Shown here one piece after another: positions 23,323 to 35,366 of a stretch of 64,000 bases of DNA. Each line of letters begins with the position of its first letter. Position 1 is the first letter of the stretch. Both the position numbers and the translations under genes were made by a program. The notes under the pieces are model-generated. The model had not been told where the DNA came from. It saw only the letters and a list, made by a program, of their open reading frames with translations, and made no database searches. The stretch comes from Pratylenchus scribneri (lineage: Eukaryota; Nematoda; Chromadorea; Rhabditida; Pratylenchidae). The stretch lies in the NCBI GenBank assembly GCA_030063045.1, contig JAQSEB010000023.1, forward strand, positions 5,704,001 through 5,768,000, given 5' to 3'.

Positions 23323-24060
23323 ATGAAATTTCTTTCTCTTAATTTTGCATTTCACTTCCATTTTCCATCAATTCCGCTCATTTTTGCCCTCCAAGACCCT
23401 AAAAACTCCACAACTTTATTCCACCAAAATTTTCCCATCCCTTTCGCTCTTCTCTTTTTGCCGAATACTCTGATGAATGAAAGAGTTCAGAGCACATTCA
23501 ACGGCAAACAAAAAGCCCCTTTTTGTGCCTCATCGGGGCCCAGCAGTCGCTGCACGGCACATTCTTCGGCCACCACAATTTCCCCTTTGTGAGATGCCCT
23601 CAATATAAATAAAAGGATGGCTTCATTCCGCTTTTCCTTCCCTCCATCTTTTGGCCATCATTTTCGACACGGCCCCCGCTTAATCCATTGCCGGAGGGGG
23701 CATCCCTCTGTTTCTCCTCGTTATCCCCCTCCATTTTTCTTCAGTTTTCCCTCCCCAATGGCCACAAAAAGCAGTGAAGGCTTGGGGAAAGGGAATATCC
23801 GGAGGGGTGGAGGGGATGGATAGAAGGGAATGGGGGATGGGCCCTCAAATTGTGAGGAGGAATCCCTCCCATAATTTTATTGACTTCTTTTTTCTCCTCA
23901 GGCGGTTTGGGAATGAGGGATTTGGTTGTGGGATTTTCTCAATTAGGTGGGAGGAAGCTTTTTTCTGCTGTTGGGGTATAGAATGGCCAGAGGGGATTTT
24001 GTCGTTTTCTTCCTTCCTTCCTTCCGCTTCAAGCTAAAAGCTTCAGCTAAGATTTCTTTT
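23323..24060. other. GC-richer, pyrimidine-rich island upstream of the arrestin gene
   Basis: Composition differs sharply from its surroundings: CCCTCC and TTTTCC-rich sequence with overlapping open frames in several phases and a TATAAATAAAAGG at 23604-23616. No frame has a recognisable domain or splice structure. It may be a promoter or 5' UTR region of a gene not resolved here, or an imported fragment. Confidence 0.4.
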
Positions 24061-24796
24061 CCCATTTCCGCCTCTCCCCTTTTTCTACTTGAAGAAATCT
24101 TCTCAATTAACTTTTTAAAAGTCAATTGTGTCCTCAAACTTTTTATTGTTACAATTGAAATCTCATAAAAAAAATTAATAATAATTGTCATCATTTTATT
24201 TGTCTTAATGAGTTTTTTTCCAATTGCTTTCTAATCAATTATTTTTACAATTCTCTTCGGTAAATTACCAAATTATTAAACTTAACTTTTCTGAATATTT
24301 TAAAAAGATATAAAATAAAGTTCATTTAAAAATTAAAATTTTCTTATAAAGAACATTTCAGAATTTTTGTATAACCTCGATTGAAATGAGTTTTTAAAGA
24401 AATGCAGAGTTTATAATCAAAAAGAAAAAACTGCAAAAAAACCAAATTCGATCAGTTTTTATTTTTGACCACATAATTTTCTGGATTAATTATACTTGAT
24501 TGATTAATAGATTGACCAAATTGTTTAAACATTTTTATTATTTGCTTGAAAAATTGCTGATTGTGTGATATTAGCCACAAAATTCGGGTAGCTCAACATT
24601 AATAATATTATATTCTTTTTAATACTTAACACAAATTCATTTCATTTTATTTTCTACACATTTTTCGACAAAATAACCGAAAACTTTGCATTTTTAAGCA
24701 AATTGGAAAATATCAAAAATGAATGGCCATTGCACGCAAATAACAAATTCGTTAATTTCACCAAATTTCCCGACCATTAATAGAATTTATTAAAAG
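24061..24796. other. AT-rich stretch before the arrestin gene
   Basis: No ORF or repeat of note. It probably includes the arrestin promoter; no element can be named. Confidence 0.4.
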
Positions 24797-27700
24797 ATGA
24801 GAACAGCAAGGGAAATGAGCAGCACTACGGAGCAAAACCCGAAAAAACTGCTAGACCGTTTCGAAATTGTTTTGGACAACACCGAGGAAGTATATTTTGC
24901 TGGCCAAGAAATGACTGGAAAAGTTTGTCTTTTTTTTTTGTTGAGTGTGAATTGAAAAAAAAATGCGAAAAAATTAATTTATGCATGATAAAAATATTGT
25001 TAATTTTGAGAATATAATTTAAAACTTGATAATTAAAAATCTTGAGGAGCCCGATTTGGACTAGTTAAGTTAATAATTTCAAAAATGCTAATTTCTAATT
25101 TTATAATTTTTAAATAAATTACAATTAGCATACATTAAATATTGAATTTTAGTTAGAAAAAAATTATTGTGAGAAAATATGTAAATTTTTGCGCCACATA
25201 ATATATGGAAAAAGATGTAACTATTTTTTGACACCTATACTGACTATCTCTTTAAAAGTTTTAACACTAAAAAATGATAAAATGTAATTTTTAAAAATTT
25301 GGGCAATTTATTTCTAAAAATTTTGAAACCTCTCCGAAATATTTATTAAATAAGTTTATAGTATTACAAAAATTTTATATCCTAGTCTGATTTGATAAAT
25401 AATTCGATAATGAATCTACAAACGCAAGAAAATAAATTTAAAAATTTAGTTTTAGACACTTATCATAAAACGCCCTTAATATCAACATTTCATCACGCAG
25501 GTTGTCATTGAATGCAGTGAACCAAGACAATTGAATGAGGTGTTATTCGAAGTGAAAGGCCGGGCCCGAACTCATTGGATGCAGTCCCGGAAAACATGCA
25601 GTGCCAATGAGGCATATTTTTGTGAACAATTGAACACATCCTATACAAGTAAATTACCCAAAAATGATAAAGAAAAAGATGAAGGCGAGAAAAAAGGAGC
25701 AGGCGGCGGTCGAAGGCTATCCGCCAAGGGGGACACCAAACATTTGGTTAGTTTATTTTTTGTGATTTTTTGTGCATTGGTCTATATTCAAAAATCATTT
25801 TTAAACTATTAATAAATTTTTTGATAATTGTCGCTTATCTAGCAGCAGATTTTTTCCCAGAAAACTACCTTATGTTACCTCCAGCAGCAGATTGGTCAAT
25901 CCTAAAATCACCTATTTTTTCATCGTTTTGCAACAAATATGAATAATAGAATAAGAATCCAATTTCAAATTTACTAATAGATAACGAATAAGTACAAATT
26001 TATTCAATAAGTTAAGTCTTTTTGTACATTTTGGTAACAAAATAATTAATCAAAAATATTAATTAATCAAACTGAATAAAAATTGCCCGATTTTGATCTA
26101 TTTTGTGCTTTTTGGTCATTTAACAATTTACATGACCAATTATTTCTCAGAAAAAACTCATCATAATCAAGACTAAAATTGTAAAATTAATATTTTTTGT
26201 CGAAAAATTGGCAAAATTTGTACGAGTAAATTTAAATTCATCAACCTAAATCCTTTATTTAATTAAAATATTTTTTTTTATTTTCATTTTAATTTTCACA
26301 GGGCCGAACATTGCCCCCAGGACTCCATCAAATCCCTTTTTCTTATACTTTGCCCAAACATTTGCCCAGCTCATTTGAAGGCGATTTCGGCTTTGTTCGT
26401 TACACTTGCAGGGCAATTTGTGAAAGGCCTTGGGACTTTGACATTGTTTGTTTCCGGGCATTCACCGTTATTGGCATCGAGGATTTGAACAATCAGGATG
26501 CCGAGGTCTGTTATATTCATATCCGTTCACAGCAATTTTGATAAGAATATGTAGCAATTAATGAATCAATCCATTTAAGTAATTTATAACAAAAATTCTG
26601 ACTAGTATCTAATTGTATTATTAAATGTTTTAATTATAAATTTTCGAGCAATTATGATTAGAAAACAGAATTCTTGAGGGAAATTGGCCTTATTTTTGAA
26701 TTTTTAGCCCTATAAATTAGAGTAATAAATCGTGGTTGGTTTCGAACTGAAAATTGGAGATTTAAAAACACAATAAAACAAACACCTATAAGTAAAATCT
26801 ACTCTATTAATAATATGAGAATTATATAATTTGATAAATAAAATGACTATTAATAGATAATTCTAAATGATTTATTTATATTCACTGATAAAATATGTAT
26901 TGCACAAAAATTATTAAATAAATCTTAGAATTTTTTAAAATTTATTAATTTTAAGATATATTTATAATTATTATCAGAAAAAACAATCAGAAATCAGTAT
27001 TTTGAAACAATAAAATTTAGTCAAATAGGATTGCCATTTATAAACCAAATTAATCCTTTATTACTTTAATTTTTCTTATAGGATATTCGCTTAATTAATA
27101 TTAATTTATTTATTATTAATTTTATTCAGCTACTTTCACTTCCAATGGAGACTCGCTCATCGCATCCGGTCACTTGGCTTTGTATGAAGCTGGGCGCAGT
27201 GCAAACAGAATTTCGCCTGGCAAAAGCCGGATACACCCCGGGTGAAGAAATGCACCTGAATTTGCGAATTCAAAATGGCAGTCGACGAAGTCTGCGTGGA
27301 CTGAATGTTCGACTTTATCAAAATGTCACTTATCGGTAAAATCACTAAAAACATTTATATTTTTTTTGTAAAAATCGTGTGATTAATTTATGCATTTTGA
27401 TCCTTCAAAAATTTTAAAAATTTATTTCAAAAAAATATTTTCTTTTTTTAAAAGGTCAAAAACATTTGCTGGTGCCGAATTGCAGAGGTATTTTTGAATT
27501 ATATTTAGATTAAATTATTTTTAGGACAACTCGGCACATTGTTCAAAAAGTTGTTTTGGCAGAGAAAATTCACCGTGGTGCCGAATTCTCCTGCCAAGAC
27601 CGAACTGTGCCAGTACCATCAATTCCGCCTAAAATGGTCACAAAATGCAAATTGATTGATATTTCCTATTGCCTTGAATTGCATGTAAAAATAAACAAGA

Positions 27701-28111
27701 ATTAATTTTAATTCTTTTATAATATTTTACAGAATTCGCCGATATTCTCCGTTTCATTGCCCGTCACAATTGGAACAATTGTAAATATTATCAATAATAT
27801 TTTAATATAAAAGAGGAAAATCGGTACTTTCCTGTTAGCGGGGGGGGGGGGGGGGCAGGTCAATAACGGGGGGGGGGCAGCCGATTTACACTTGCCCCCC
27901 CCCCGTTATTGACCATCCGGCCGTTAATATATAGATCTTATAATTTACTATATATTAAGGATCTGACCATCCGATCCTTAATATATAATAAATTATAAGA
28001 TCTATATATTAAGGATCGGATGACTTGCCCCCCCCCCCCGTTATTGACCATCGGTCGTTAATATATAATAAATTATAAGATCTATATACTAACGACCGGA
28101 TGGTCAATAAC

Positions 28112-28142
<31 letters not shown>

Positions 28143-29704
28143 AGTGTAAATCGGCTGCCCCCCCCCCTATAATGACCTGCCCCCCCGTTATTGACTTGCC
28201 CCCCCCCCCCGCTAACAGGAAAGTACCGGAAAATCAAATGGAAATTCGTATAGGAAAAAAGTTTAATCATTTTAATGTATAAGACTTAAGACATTTCAAT
28301 GCAGCCATTTAAAAGTATCCTCCTGGGTCATTCTTTTGCACATAATTTAATAATAAATTCAGGAAGACAATATATCATTTCATTTAAATGTCCTCAAAAA
28401 TAATTTTTGATAATATAAAAATTATAGTAGACTTGTTGAAAAAAATTTTTTCCTTTTAAAATTCGGTTTTCTTATGCCCAAAATGATTCAATTTAATAGT
28501 GAATATTTTCATAAAATTTAAAGAGACAAAATTGTAATGGAAACTGTAGACTTTAAAATGGTATATTGCCTCTTTTAACTTGGAATGCTTTTTCCAATTA
28601 AGCTTTGACCAAAAGAGTGTCCTAGGCCCTATTGATTTTTTTCAATTAATGTTTTATGGGGATTACTTTTGAGACAAATTTCACATGAATTAAATTGAAT
28701 TTTTTTATAGCCACTTTTGCCTCCAATTTTGGCCAAAATGAACGCAAATGGCAATGTTGTGAGGGCAATCACCGGTGTCAATACAGTGGACACCGGAAAA
28801 TCGAAAGTATCAGCAAAAGATCCATCTCCTTCAGCAGCGGCCGAAATTCAAGTAAAAATAACAGATGAATCCGGCAAAACAGTGGTGGATGGCGAAAATA
28901 AGGAAAAGGGCAATGGCCCAAAGAAGAAAACATCCAGCAAAGGTGGTGATGAGGATCGGATGGATCCGGAGACGGAACGACTTCAAAAGGAAGCGGCCAG
29001 GAAACGTGTCCGAATGCCTTCCTCCGTGCTCAGTGAACTCTATCCCGCACTTCCCAGTCCATATTATAGGTATGGATTTTTTGAAATTAATTATTTAAAA
29101 ATTGTCTAAAATATTTTTATAGAAGGAAAATATTCTTGCTAATATTAATAGATAGATTGAATAGAAATTTGCCCACTAGAACTTTATCAATTTTTAGAAT
29201 TTAAATTTTATTTCATTTTATTGCCAAAATAACAGTAAATTAATAGAAAAAGAATTAATGAATTTGATAAAAAAAAATCATAAAAATTTATACACCAAAA
29301 AACCCATAAATTAGTACAAATCGGGTGAATTTTTGATTTCTGACAATAACTTTTTGGCCAATTATGTTTGATCAATCACTTGATATTCATAGCAAAATGC
29401 TCAACAGACAATACTTTACATCGAGTTTAATTTCATTTAAAAATTTTATTAATAAATAGCTTAAAAATTTCTTTGTAATTAATTCACAGATACAAAGAAT
29501 TCGGGTGCTAAAAATTTTTCAACTTCTTTAAGAAAATTCAATGAAATCAATAAATTTTAAAGTAATTTGAGAGAATTATAATTAATTTTTAATTACAGGG
29601 AAGTCTATTCTGGCACAATTCCATTCGGCACGGATCGGGACAGGGAGAAGAAATTTCATTTTGGTCAAACTGAATATGCGCCTAAATATCCTTTCTATGA
29701 ATGA
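24797..29704 (+). CDS. Arrestin-domain-containing protein (alpha-arrestin type)
   Basis: Alpha-arrestins are cytosolic adaptors in receptor and cargo ubiquitination and endocytosis. Exons: 24797-24922, 25501-25746, 26302-26505, 27130-27335, 27525-27684, 27733-27780, 28711-29069, 29599-29704; all phases close, giving 484 aa. N-lobe: RFEIVLDNTEEVYFAGQEMTGKVVIE and VLFEVKGRARTHW, then LPPGLHQIPFSYTLP and FGFVRYTCRA. C-lobe: EFRLAKAGYTPGEEMHLNL, RSLRGLNVRLYQNVTYR and IFSVSLPVTIGTIPLLPP. A charged KDEGEKKGAGGG loop interrupts the N-lobe. The tail is Lys/Glu-rich and ends with Tyr/Pro motifs (LPSPYYR, APKYPFYE) but no PPxY typical of NEDD4-binding members. A second in-frame Met (residue 7) could be the start. 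Intron 6 carries an hAT-like element. Confidence 0.92.
27823..28227. mobile_element. Palindromic element with long G/C runs and 8-bp target duplication
   Basis: Perfect ends GGTACTTTCCTGTTAGCGG, flanked by a perfect 8-bp duplication GGAAAATC at 27815-27822 and 28228-28235. The interior is a chain of poly-G/poly-C tracts (longest 29 G, 28112-28140) and nested palindromes around TAAATTATAAGATCTATATA. It lies in arrestin intron 6. The 8-bp duplication fits hAT, but the GGTAC ends are atypical for it. Confidence 0.85.
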
Positions 29705-30110
29705 TTTTTGGCCACCAATTGCGATCGATTCCCTCCCAATCCAAAAAGCTACTTCGACAATCCCTGTGGCATTCGAGATGTGATACACATGCCTCCAATT
29801 TTTTTTAATTTTCCAATTTTTATATTCTAATTTTCATTTTTTTATTTGATGATTCATACCATTTATAAAATTGAATAAAATTATGTTATGAGTTTTTTTT
29901 TTCGAAAATTTGAAATTATTTAACCGTTTTTTATTAAACAATTTTTGCCCAAATTATTATTATAATGGGAGTCTATTAATTTGCCCTAAAAATGACTGAA
30001 TTTAATCAAATTCTTTCTTGTCGAAAAATTTATATTTTTGAATTTTGAGACCATATAACTTGGCAAAATCAGACTTCTTTAAGATTTTCTAATCCATAAT
30101 CCCATCCTGA
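29705..30110. other. Downstream of the arrestin gene
   Basis: An AATAAA at 29874-29879 may serve as poly(A) signal. From about 30045 the interspersed repeat that hosts the foldback insertion begins. No gene. Confidence 0.4.
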
Positions 30111-31968
30111 GCCCCGTTTCAATTAGCTACTTTAACTTTGAACTTTTTAAAAGTTAAAAGTCAAAGTTAAAAGTTAAAGTTAAAAGTAAAGTGTTTCAAT
30201 TCATTTTTACAAGTTAAAATTAAAAGTTAAAGTTAAAGGCAAAATTTTCAAAGTTAAAAGTAATAATTTTAAAAGTTCAAATTAAAAGTTCAAAGTTCAA
30301 AGTAAAAGTGTTTCAATTAAATTTTCCTTACTTTTAAGATTTCACTTTTAACTTTGAACTAATTGAAACGCAATTTCCCTTTATAATTTAAAAGAAAAAA
30401 ATGAATCGAAAAATGAAAGTATTTTAAATATATATCCAATATAAGATAATCATATTTCGAGAACAAGTCATTAAAAAATTCTGAAAATTTCAGAAAATAT
30501 TTTTTACTCAATTTCGCATAGGTCATAATTTTAAAATTTTTACTTCCATGTTTTTTAATTAAAACATTTTTTCCAAAAAGAAAAGAATTTCGTCAAACAA
30601 TGCATGGTTAAAAAATAATAATATTGGAAACTGTTTTATATTTAGAGCCTAAATAAATAGCTGGTTGAGATCTATTTAACGATATGAAAAGAAAAATGTT
30701 TCGTTAAAAATTTTAAAAATTATAGCCAAAAATGTCCAAAAATCAAAAATAATTCCAAAATTTATTCTAAAAATCATATTTCCGAAATTTCTAAACCAAT
30801 CTATTAAAATAATAAATCATTCGAAAGCCAAAATTTAACTCTTTTAAATGACTTAAAAGTTTTAGAAAATGCTGTAGTTTTTCATTAGTTATGGTATCTT
30901 AAATTCTGCCGTCCACGATTGCATGCGCCTAAATGGACTATGGACTAAAAAATTTTCAGAGTGATTGAAAAATTTCAAAATTTTTTTAAAGATTCCATTA
31001 TATCAGAAGATTTATCAGAAAAAATTTCAAACATTTATATTGGAACATTCCAAAGATTCTGAATTTTTCTTGAATGATAAATGTTGACTATTGCTACAAT
31101 CAAAAATATTTTTTGCTCTCAACAAAAATAGGATTAAAAATCCTAGAAAAATTATTTTATGTCTAATATAGTTAGTTTACTATTATGGCAAAATTTCAGA
31201 ATTTTTCTTCCACTTTTGGCTTAATTATGATTTTTTTTATTACGGATTTATCGTAAATCTTTAGCTTTAAAAAAATAATTAAAATAAATTGTCAAAAAAT
31301 TTTGAAAAAAAATTCATAATATTGAAATATGTCTTTTATATAATCCCTGAAATTTACAGACTTTTTGGTTAGCATAAACACCAATTATGAATTTTTTTTC
31401 TAATAGTTAACATCCCATTTTAACCTATTAAGTCCTCCTTTTTCAAGACTTTATTTTAAAAATTCATATAAAATTCTTAATTCAAATTTTTAAGTCAAAT
31501 TTTATATCATTAGAAAGAGCAGAGTCTCTTCTATATATTATTTTTGATTTTATGTTTTTAGAATTTTTTCTTAATTTTGTATGATTTTTTAAATAAATTC
31601 AAAGTGATGTTTTAGGGCCTTTTTGGACTTGTAAAATTTTCATTAAAAGTTAAAAGTAAAAGTTAAAAGTTAAGGGCAACTTTTAAAAGTAAGGGGATTT
31701 CAAAGTAAGAATTGAAACAGAATCACCCTTTACTTTGAAAATTTGGCTTTTAACTTTTATCTTTGAACTTTTAATTTGAAAAATGCAATTGAAACGGAAA
31801 AATGACGAACTTTTAACTTTTACTTTTAACTTTGAAAATTTTGCCTTTAAGTTTTAATTTTAACTTTTAACTTTGAAAATTCAATTGAAACAGATTTACT
31901 TTCAACTTTTAAAAAGTTCAAAGTAAAAGTTCAAAGTTAAAAGTTAAAGTAGCTAATTGAAACGGGGC
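30111..31968. mobile_element. 1.86-kb foldback element with AAAGTTAAAAG subterminal arrays
   Basis: Perfect ends GCCCCGTTTCAATTAGCTAC and complement. Both sides then run for about 250-320 bp as repeats of AAAGTTAAAAG or its complement. The 1.2-kb centre is AT-rich without any ORF above about 60 codons. Flanks read CATCCTGA on the left and CCTGCCCTGA on the right; comparison with the related repeat at 5070-5205 suggests a short (about 4 bp, CCTG) duplication, not certain. Autonomous partner and superfamily unknown. Confidence 0.75.
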
Positions 31969-32224
31969 CCTGCCCTGAACCTAACCCTGAGTCCCTAATA
32001 CCTAGTAATGGCCAAATTATATGGCTTTAAAAATATAATATATTTCGATACGAAAGCATTTGGGTAAATTCGATCATTTTTTATTCCATTATTGAATATT
32101 ATTTTTGATTGAAATAAACTTTGCGGGGCAGAAAAAATCAGAGAAAGCAGAGAACATTGAAATGAGTGCACCTAAAATAAATGTACACATTTTATTCCCC
32201 CACTCTCCGCTGCCTGCCTGCCTG

Positions 32225-32269
32225 CTTCTCATAAACAAATACGCCAATTGATTCCTTCTTTCTATATAA
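32225..32269 (+). promoter_or_regulatory. snRNA-type promoter, locus B
   Basis: CTTCTCATAAACAAATACG at 32225 and TATATAA at 32263-32269, again 38 bp apart. An upstream block with AGAGAA, ATGAGTG and AAAATAAATG is shared with locus C. Confidence 0.6.
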
Positions 32270-32291
32270 GTGAAAATAAAATTATTCTCTC

Positions 32292-32476
32292 ACAGCAGCC
32301 CGCCTAACATTGACGCCGTTTGTTGCCTCCAACCACTTTCTTTGGTCTTCGGTCCCGGGCGGGGACCATTGCAGGTTGTCTCTGGAATATGGCTTAATTA
32401 AGCTATGGAGGAGCTTTCCTGAAAAGGGAATCAATTCAATTCGGTTGGAGTTGATGCGCGAGGTTGCAATTTTTTT
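32292..32476 (+). ncRNA. Putative structured Pol III RNA, locus B
   Basis: Same 5' tag (CATTGACGCCGTTTGTTG, 32308-32325) and same 3' block (ATTCGGTTGGAGTTGATGC) as locus A, ending in T7 at 32470-32476. The middle differs in sequence but folds: CCTCCA (32326-32331) pairs with TGGAGG (32406-32411), GGTCCC with GGGACC (32351-32367), and a self-complementary CTTAATTAAG lies at 32393-32402. Start position is estimated. Confidence 0.5.
32470..32476 (+). terminator. T7 terminator of RNA locus B
   Basis: Seven T after GTTGCAA; same arrangement as locus A. Confidence 0.5.
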
Positions 32477-32726
32477 GCAGTTAAAATTAGCCAAATCAAC
32501 CAGACGAAAACAATGAATTATATAAATTCAAAATTTGCAAAAGTTTTGTTAACCTTATTATTTTTTTGTCAAAATATAGGGTAAATCCACTGATTGCTAA
32601 ATTAAATATCATTTTCCCCTTAATTTACAACTTTGAATTCGTTTTTTGACTTAAATCATACAGTTCACAATATAATTGCAATATATCAATCATTTTCAAC
32701 AAAATTAATATCTTTTCCATCTTTAA

Positions 32727-35366
32727 TTATTGTGCATTTGGATCCAAGGTTGATTCTAACGAAGAGGTGTCACAATTTGTGTGGCCAAAGAAAAGGTCAA
32801 TTTGCCTGCTTAATCGTTCTCTCTCTTCATAATCTTCCATAAAGGCCAAAAATGCAGAATGATTTGAATTCGGGTGTTCCCAAATTTGTTTATATCCCTG
32901 GGCCGGTTCCACATCCGTTCGCACTGACCAAATATTTTGTTGAATATTCTGTTAAAATAAGGAATTTTAAAAATTTTTTTCCAAAAAAAATTTGAAATTT
33001 TCAAAATAATTAATCAATAAATTTTAATATAAAGTTTGCGTAAATTTAGTCATGAATATAATCTTATCAGTCTTATTAGATTATGAATTAAGGTTAAATT
33101 CTAGCATTACAATTTTTATTACCAATTGACCATAATGAAGTAATTGAAACTAGTACTGTTATTTCGGTAACAAATTCGTACTTGAATTTGTACGAATTTT
33201 TACTATGAAACAAGAATGGAAAAAATATTGTACCGAAGTATGAATTAGAAAAAAATTGGGGAAAAAGGAAGAATAGAGGTATGAATTAAGAAAATATGTA
33301 GGTACAAGTAAGAGGAAAATCCCTAAAAATCACAACTCTATTTGAGACTTTAAAGATCGGGCTCTTGCTAACACTAAGGAAGGAGAGTTTAAAAAATATT
33401 TTTTTTACCAAATTAATGGCTTAATTCTTCTCAAATTAATCCCAATTTAATTTATCACCGGTGATTCCTTCTCCAGCAGCCAATTCACATAAAGTTTTGC
33501 TGTTTCCGGACGTTTCGCCTTTTTGAATATTGCCGCATATTGGGCATATGTGGCAAATGATGGCTTATCGCCATTTTGTGTGTTCAATACCAATTTGGGA
33601 ATACTTTCATTTCCCAAAACCAATGTGCCAAAAGCAGCCGGGGCCACTGTCTCAGTCCCATTTGTTGGTCCCATTAAGCCAATTGCATTCAATTGGGCAA
33701 ATCCCTCACAAACGAATTTTGGCTTTTGTGCAGCAAATTTGGCCAAATATTCATAGCCATATTTGTCCACAATCTATGAATAATTTTTCCTATTTTTTAA
33801 TTAACACATTTCGACCTTTTTAAAATAGAAAAGAACAATGTCGTCCATATTCGGGTGCACAATCACCAATTGGCCATTGGCGAATTGTGGCCTCAAAAAG
33901 TCCAAAGCTGTTTTTGGCAATTCTGTCTGGCCAATTTTTTGGCTATTCACCATTGTACTGAACAAAAAGACCATATTGCCAGTGTAGTAGCCATCTTCAT
34001 CGCGAAATCCTCTGTAAACTTTGCTCCAATTTGCTGGTTTATATTGCATTAAATGTCCTTAAAATTGTTAATTTTTAATAGAAAAATTAAAATGAATAAT
34101 GAATAATATTTAATCCGCAGAAAAAACATTGAATTTGCAGTAAAGATTATAAAGATTTAGTGCTTTGTCTTTCAACTCTAAACCATATGCTAATTAGCGG
34201 CGAGGAATATTTTCCGTCTCGCCACTACCGCCTCAGCCATTTCGATGAGCTTCAGCTTTCCACCCAATTAACCAATATAAATGATAAAAAGTTAATTTAA
34301 TAGCCCTAATTATTAGCTATCCATTGATATAGTGATAAACCAAAAATGTCAAATTTTGGACAAATTGTGGCCAAAGACTTTGAGAAATCTCTTTTTTGTA
34401 TTTATTGCCATATCTTAGCCAAAATATTACGGTTTTTAAAAAAAATCAATATAAAAATAGATAGATATTACTTAAGACTATAATTTTGATTGTTATTTGG
34501 CTGATGAGTTTAGATTCGTCAAAATCTCTGAGACTGAAATGGCCGAGACGGAAATGACCCCAATCGATTAATTAGATAGGTCTCGTCAAGATGCATTATA
34601 AATTCTTATTGTTTGATCAAAATTAAAGGGCATTATACGATTTAAACCGATTTGGGTTTTTATTTTTAGTTCAAAATTAAATTAAAATTGGTTAAACCCA
34701 AACCAAATCAAAATCATCCCGTCGAGATCTATCAAAGGGGTATAGGGTTTGGAGATCTAGAATAAATTACTAAACCGATTTAAATTTTTCTTTTTTTTAA
34801 ATATACTTTTCTGCTAATTATGTTTTTTCTGCAAATTAAATATTTTCCAATTAAAAATTTATAAAATGCCTTGTTTCTTCCAACGAGGGAAATCTTGAAT
34901 AGTTTGGAGTTGGACAACATCCGGAATTAGTGAATTATTTGCCAATTGAACATCGATTCGTGGTCCATGATAAATGGAATAGTCGGTCACAATTTGAACA
35001 CTCAATCCAGGGAATCGTTGCTCAAATGCCTGTTTTGTGGATGCACCTTGGCCTCGTGCCGTACCCCCGGCATAGACGACCATTGGGCCATTTGCCTCCT
35101 TCAAAGCTGCCTGGTAAATTTGCTCCAAGCTTCGACTCTCAATTTTTGGTTGTGTAGCTAAAAGTTTTTCAATCACATCTTGCAATTTATCCTGCATATC
35201 CGGTAACATGTTATTATTAATATCCTCTAAAGGAAAAAGAACTTAATTGATTTTATTTATTTGGTAACTAACCTTGATCATTGTCAGCTTTAACTGTTGG
35301 AATAATAAGGAGAAGGATTGGAATGGTCAAAAATAATAAAGAAGTTGTTGTATAGTTCAAGCCCAT
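32727..35366 (-). CDS. Secreted ABC-type (Fe3+-like) periplasmic solute-binding protein homologue, horizontal-transfer candidate
   Basis: Exons: 35273-35366, 34870-35226, 33816-34057, 33459-33773, 32727-32948, giving 409 aa. A signal peptide is clear (SLLFLTIPILLLIIPTVKA). The body matches the bacterial/fungal extracellular solute-binding family 1 type, known as ABC-type Fe3+ substrate-binding proteins: VVYAGGTARGQGASTKQAFE, VQLQTIQDFPRWKKQG, YKPANWSKVYRGF, DEDGYYTGNMVFLFST, KTALDFLRPQF, VDKYGYEYLAKFAAQKPKFV, AKLYVNWLLEKESP and WSVRTDVEPAQGYKQIWEHP. In bacteria such proteins deliver ligands to a membrane ABC permease, which animals lack, so the role here is unknown: ligand capture or secretion are options. 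Exon 2 appears to end at a GC donor (CAAG/GCATTT); the other introns are GT-AG. Introns and eukaryotic flanks argue against contamination. The donor lineage, bacterial or fungal, is not resolved. Confidence 0.88.
34570..34765. repeat. Palindromic MITE, family P1, copy in the binding-protein intron
   Basis: Arms carry GGTCTCGTCAAGATGCATTA and, inverted, ATCCCGTCGAGATCTATC; the ends reach ACCGATTT. It lies in intron 2 of the solute-binding-protein gene. Confidence 0.65.
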
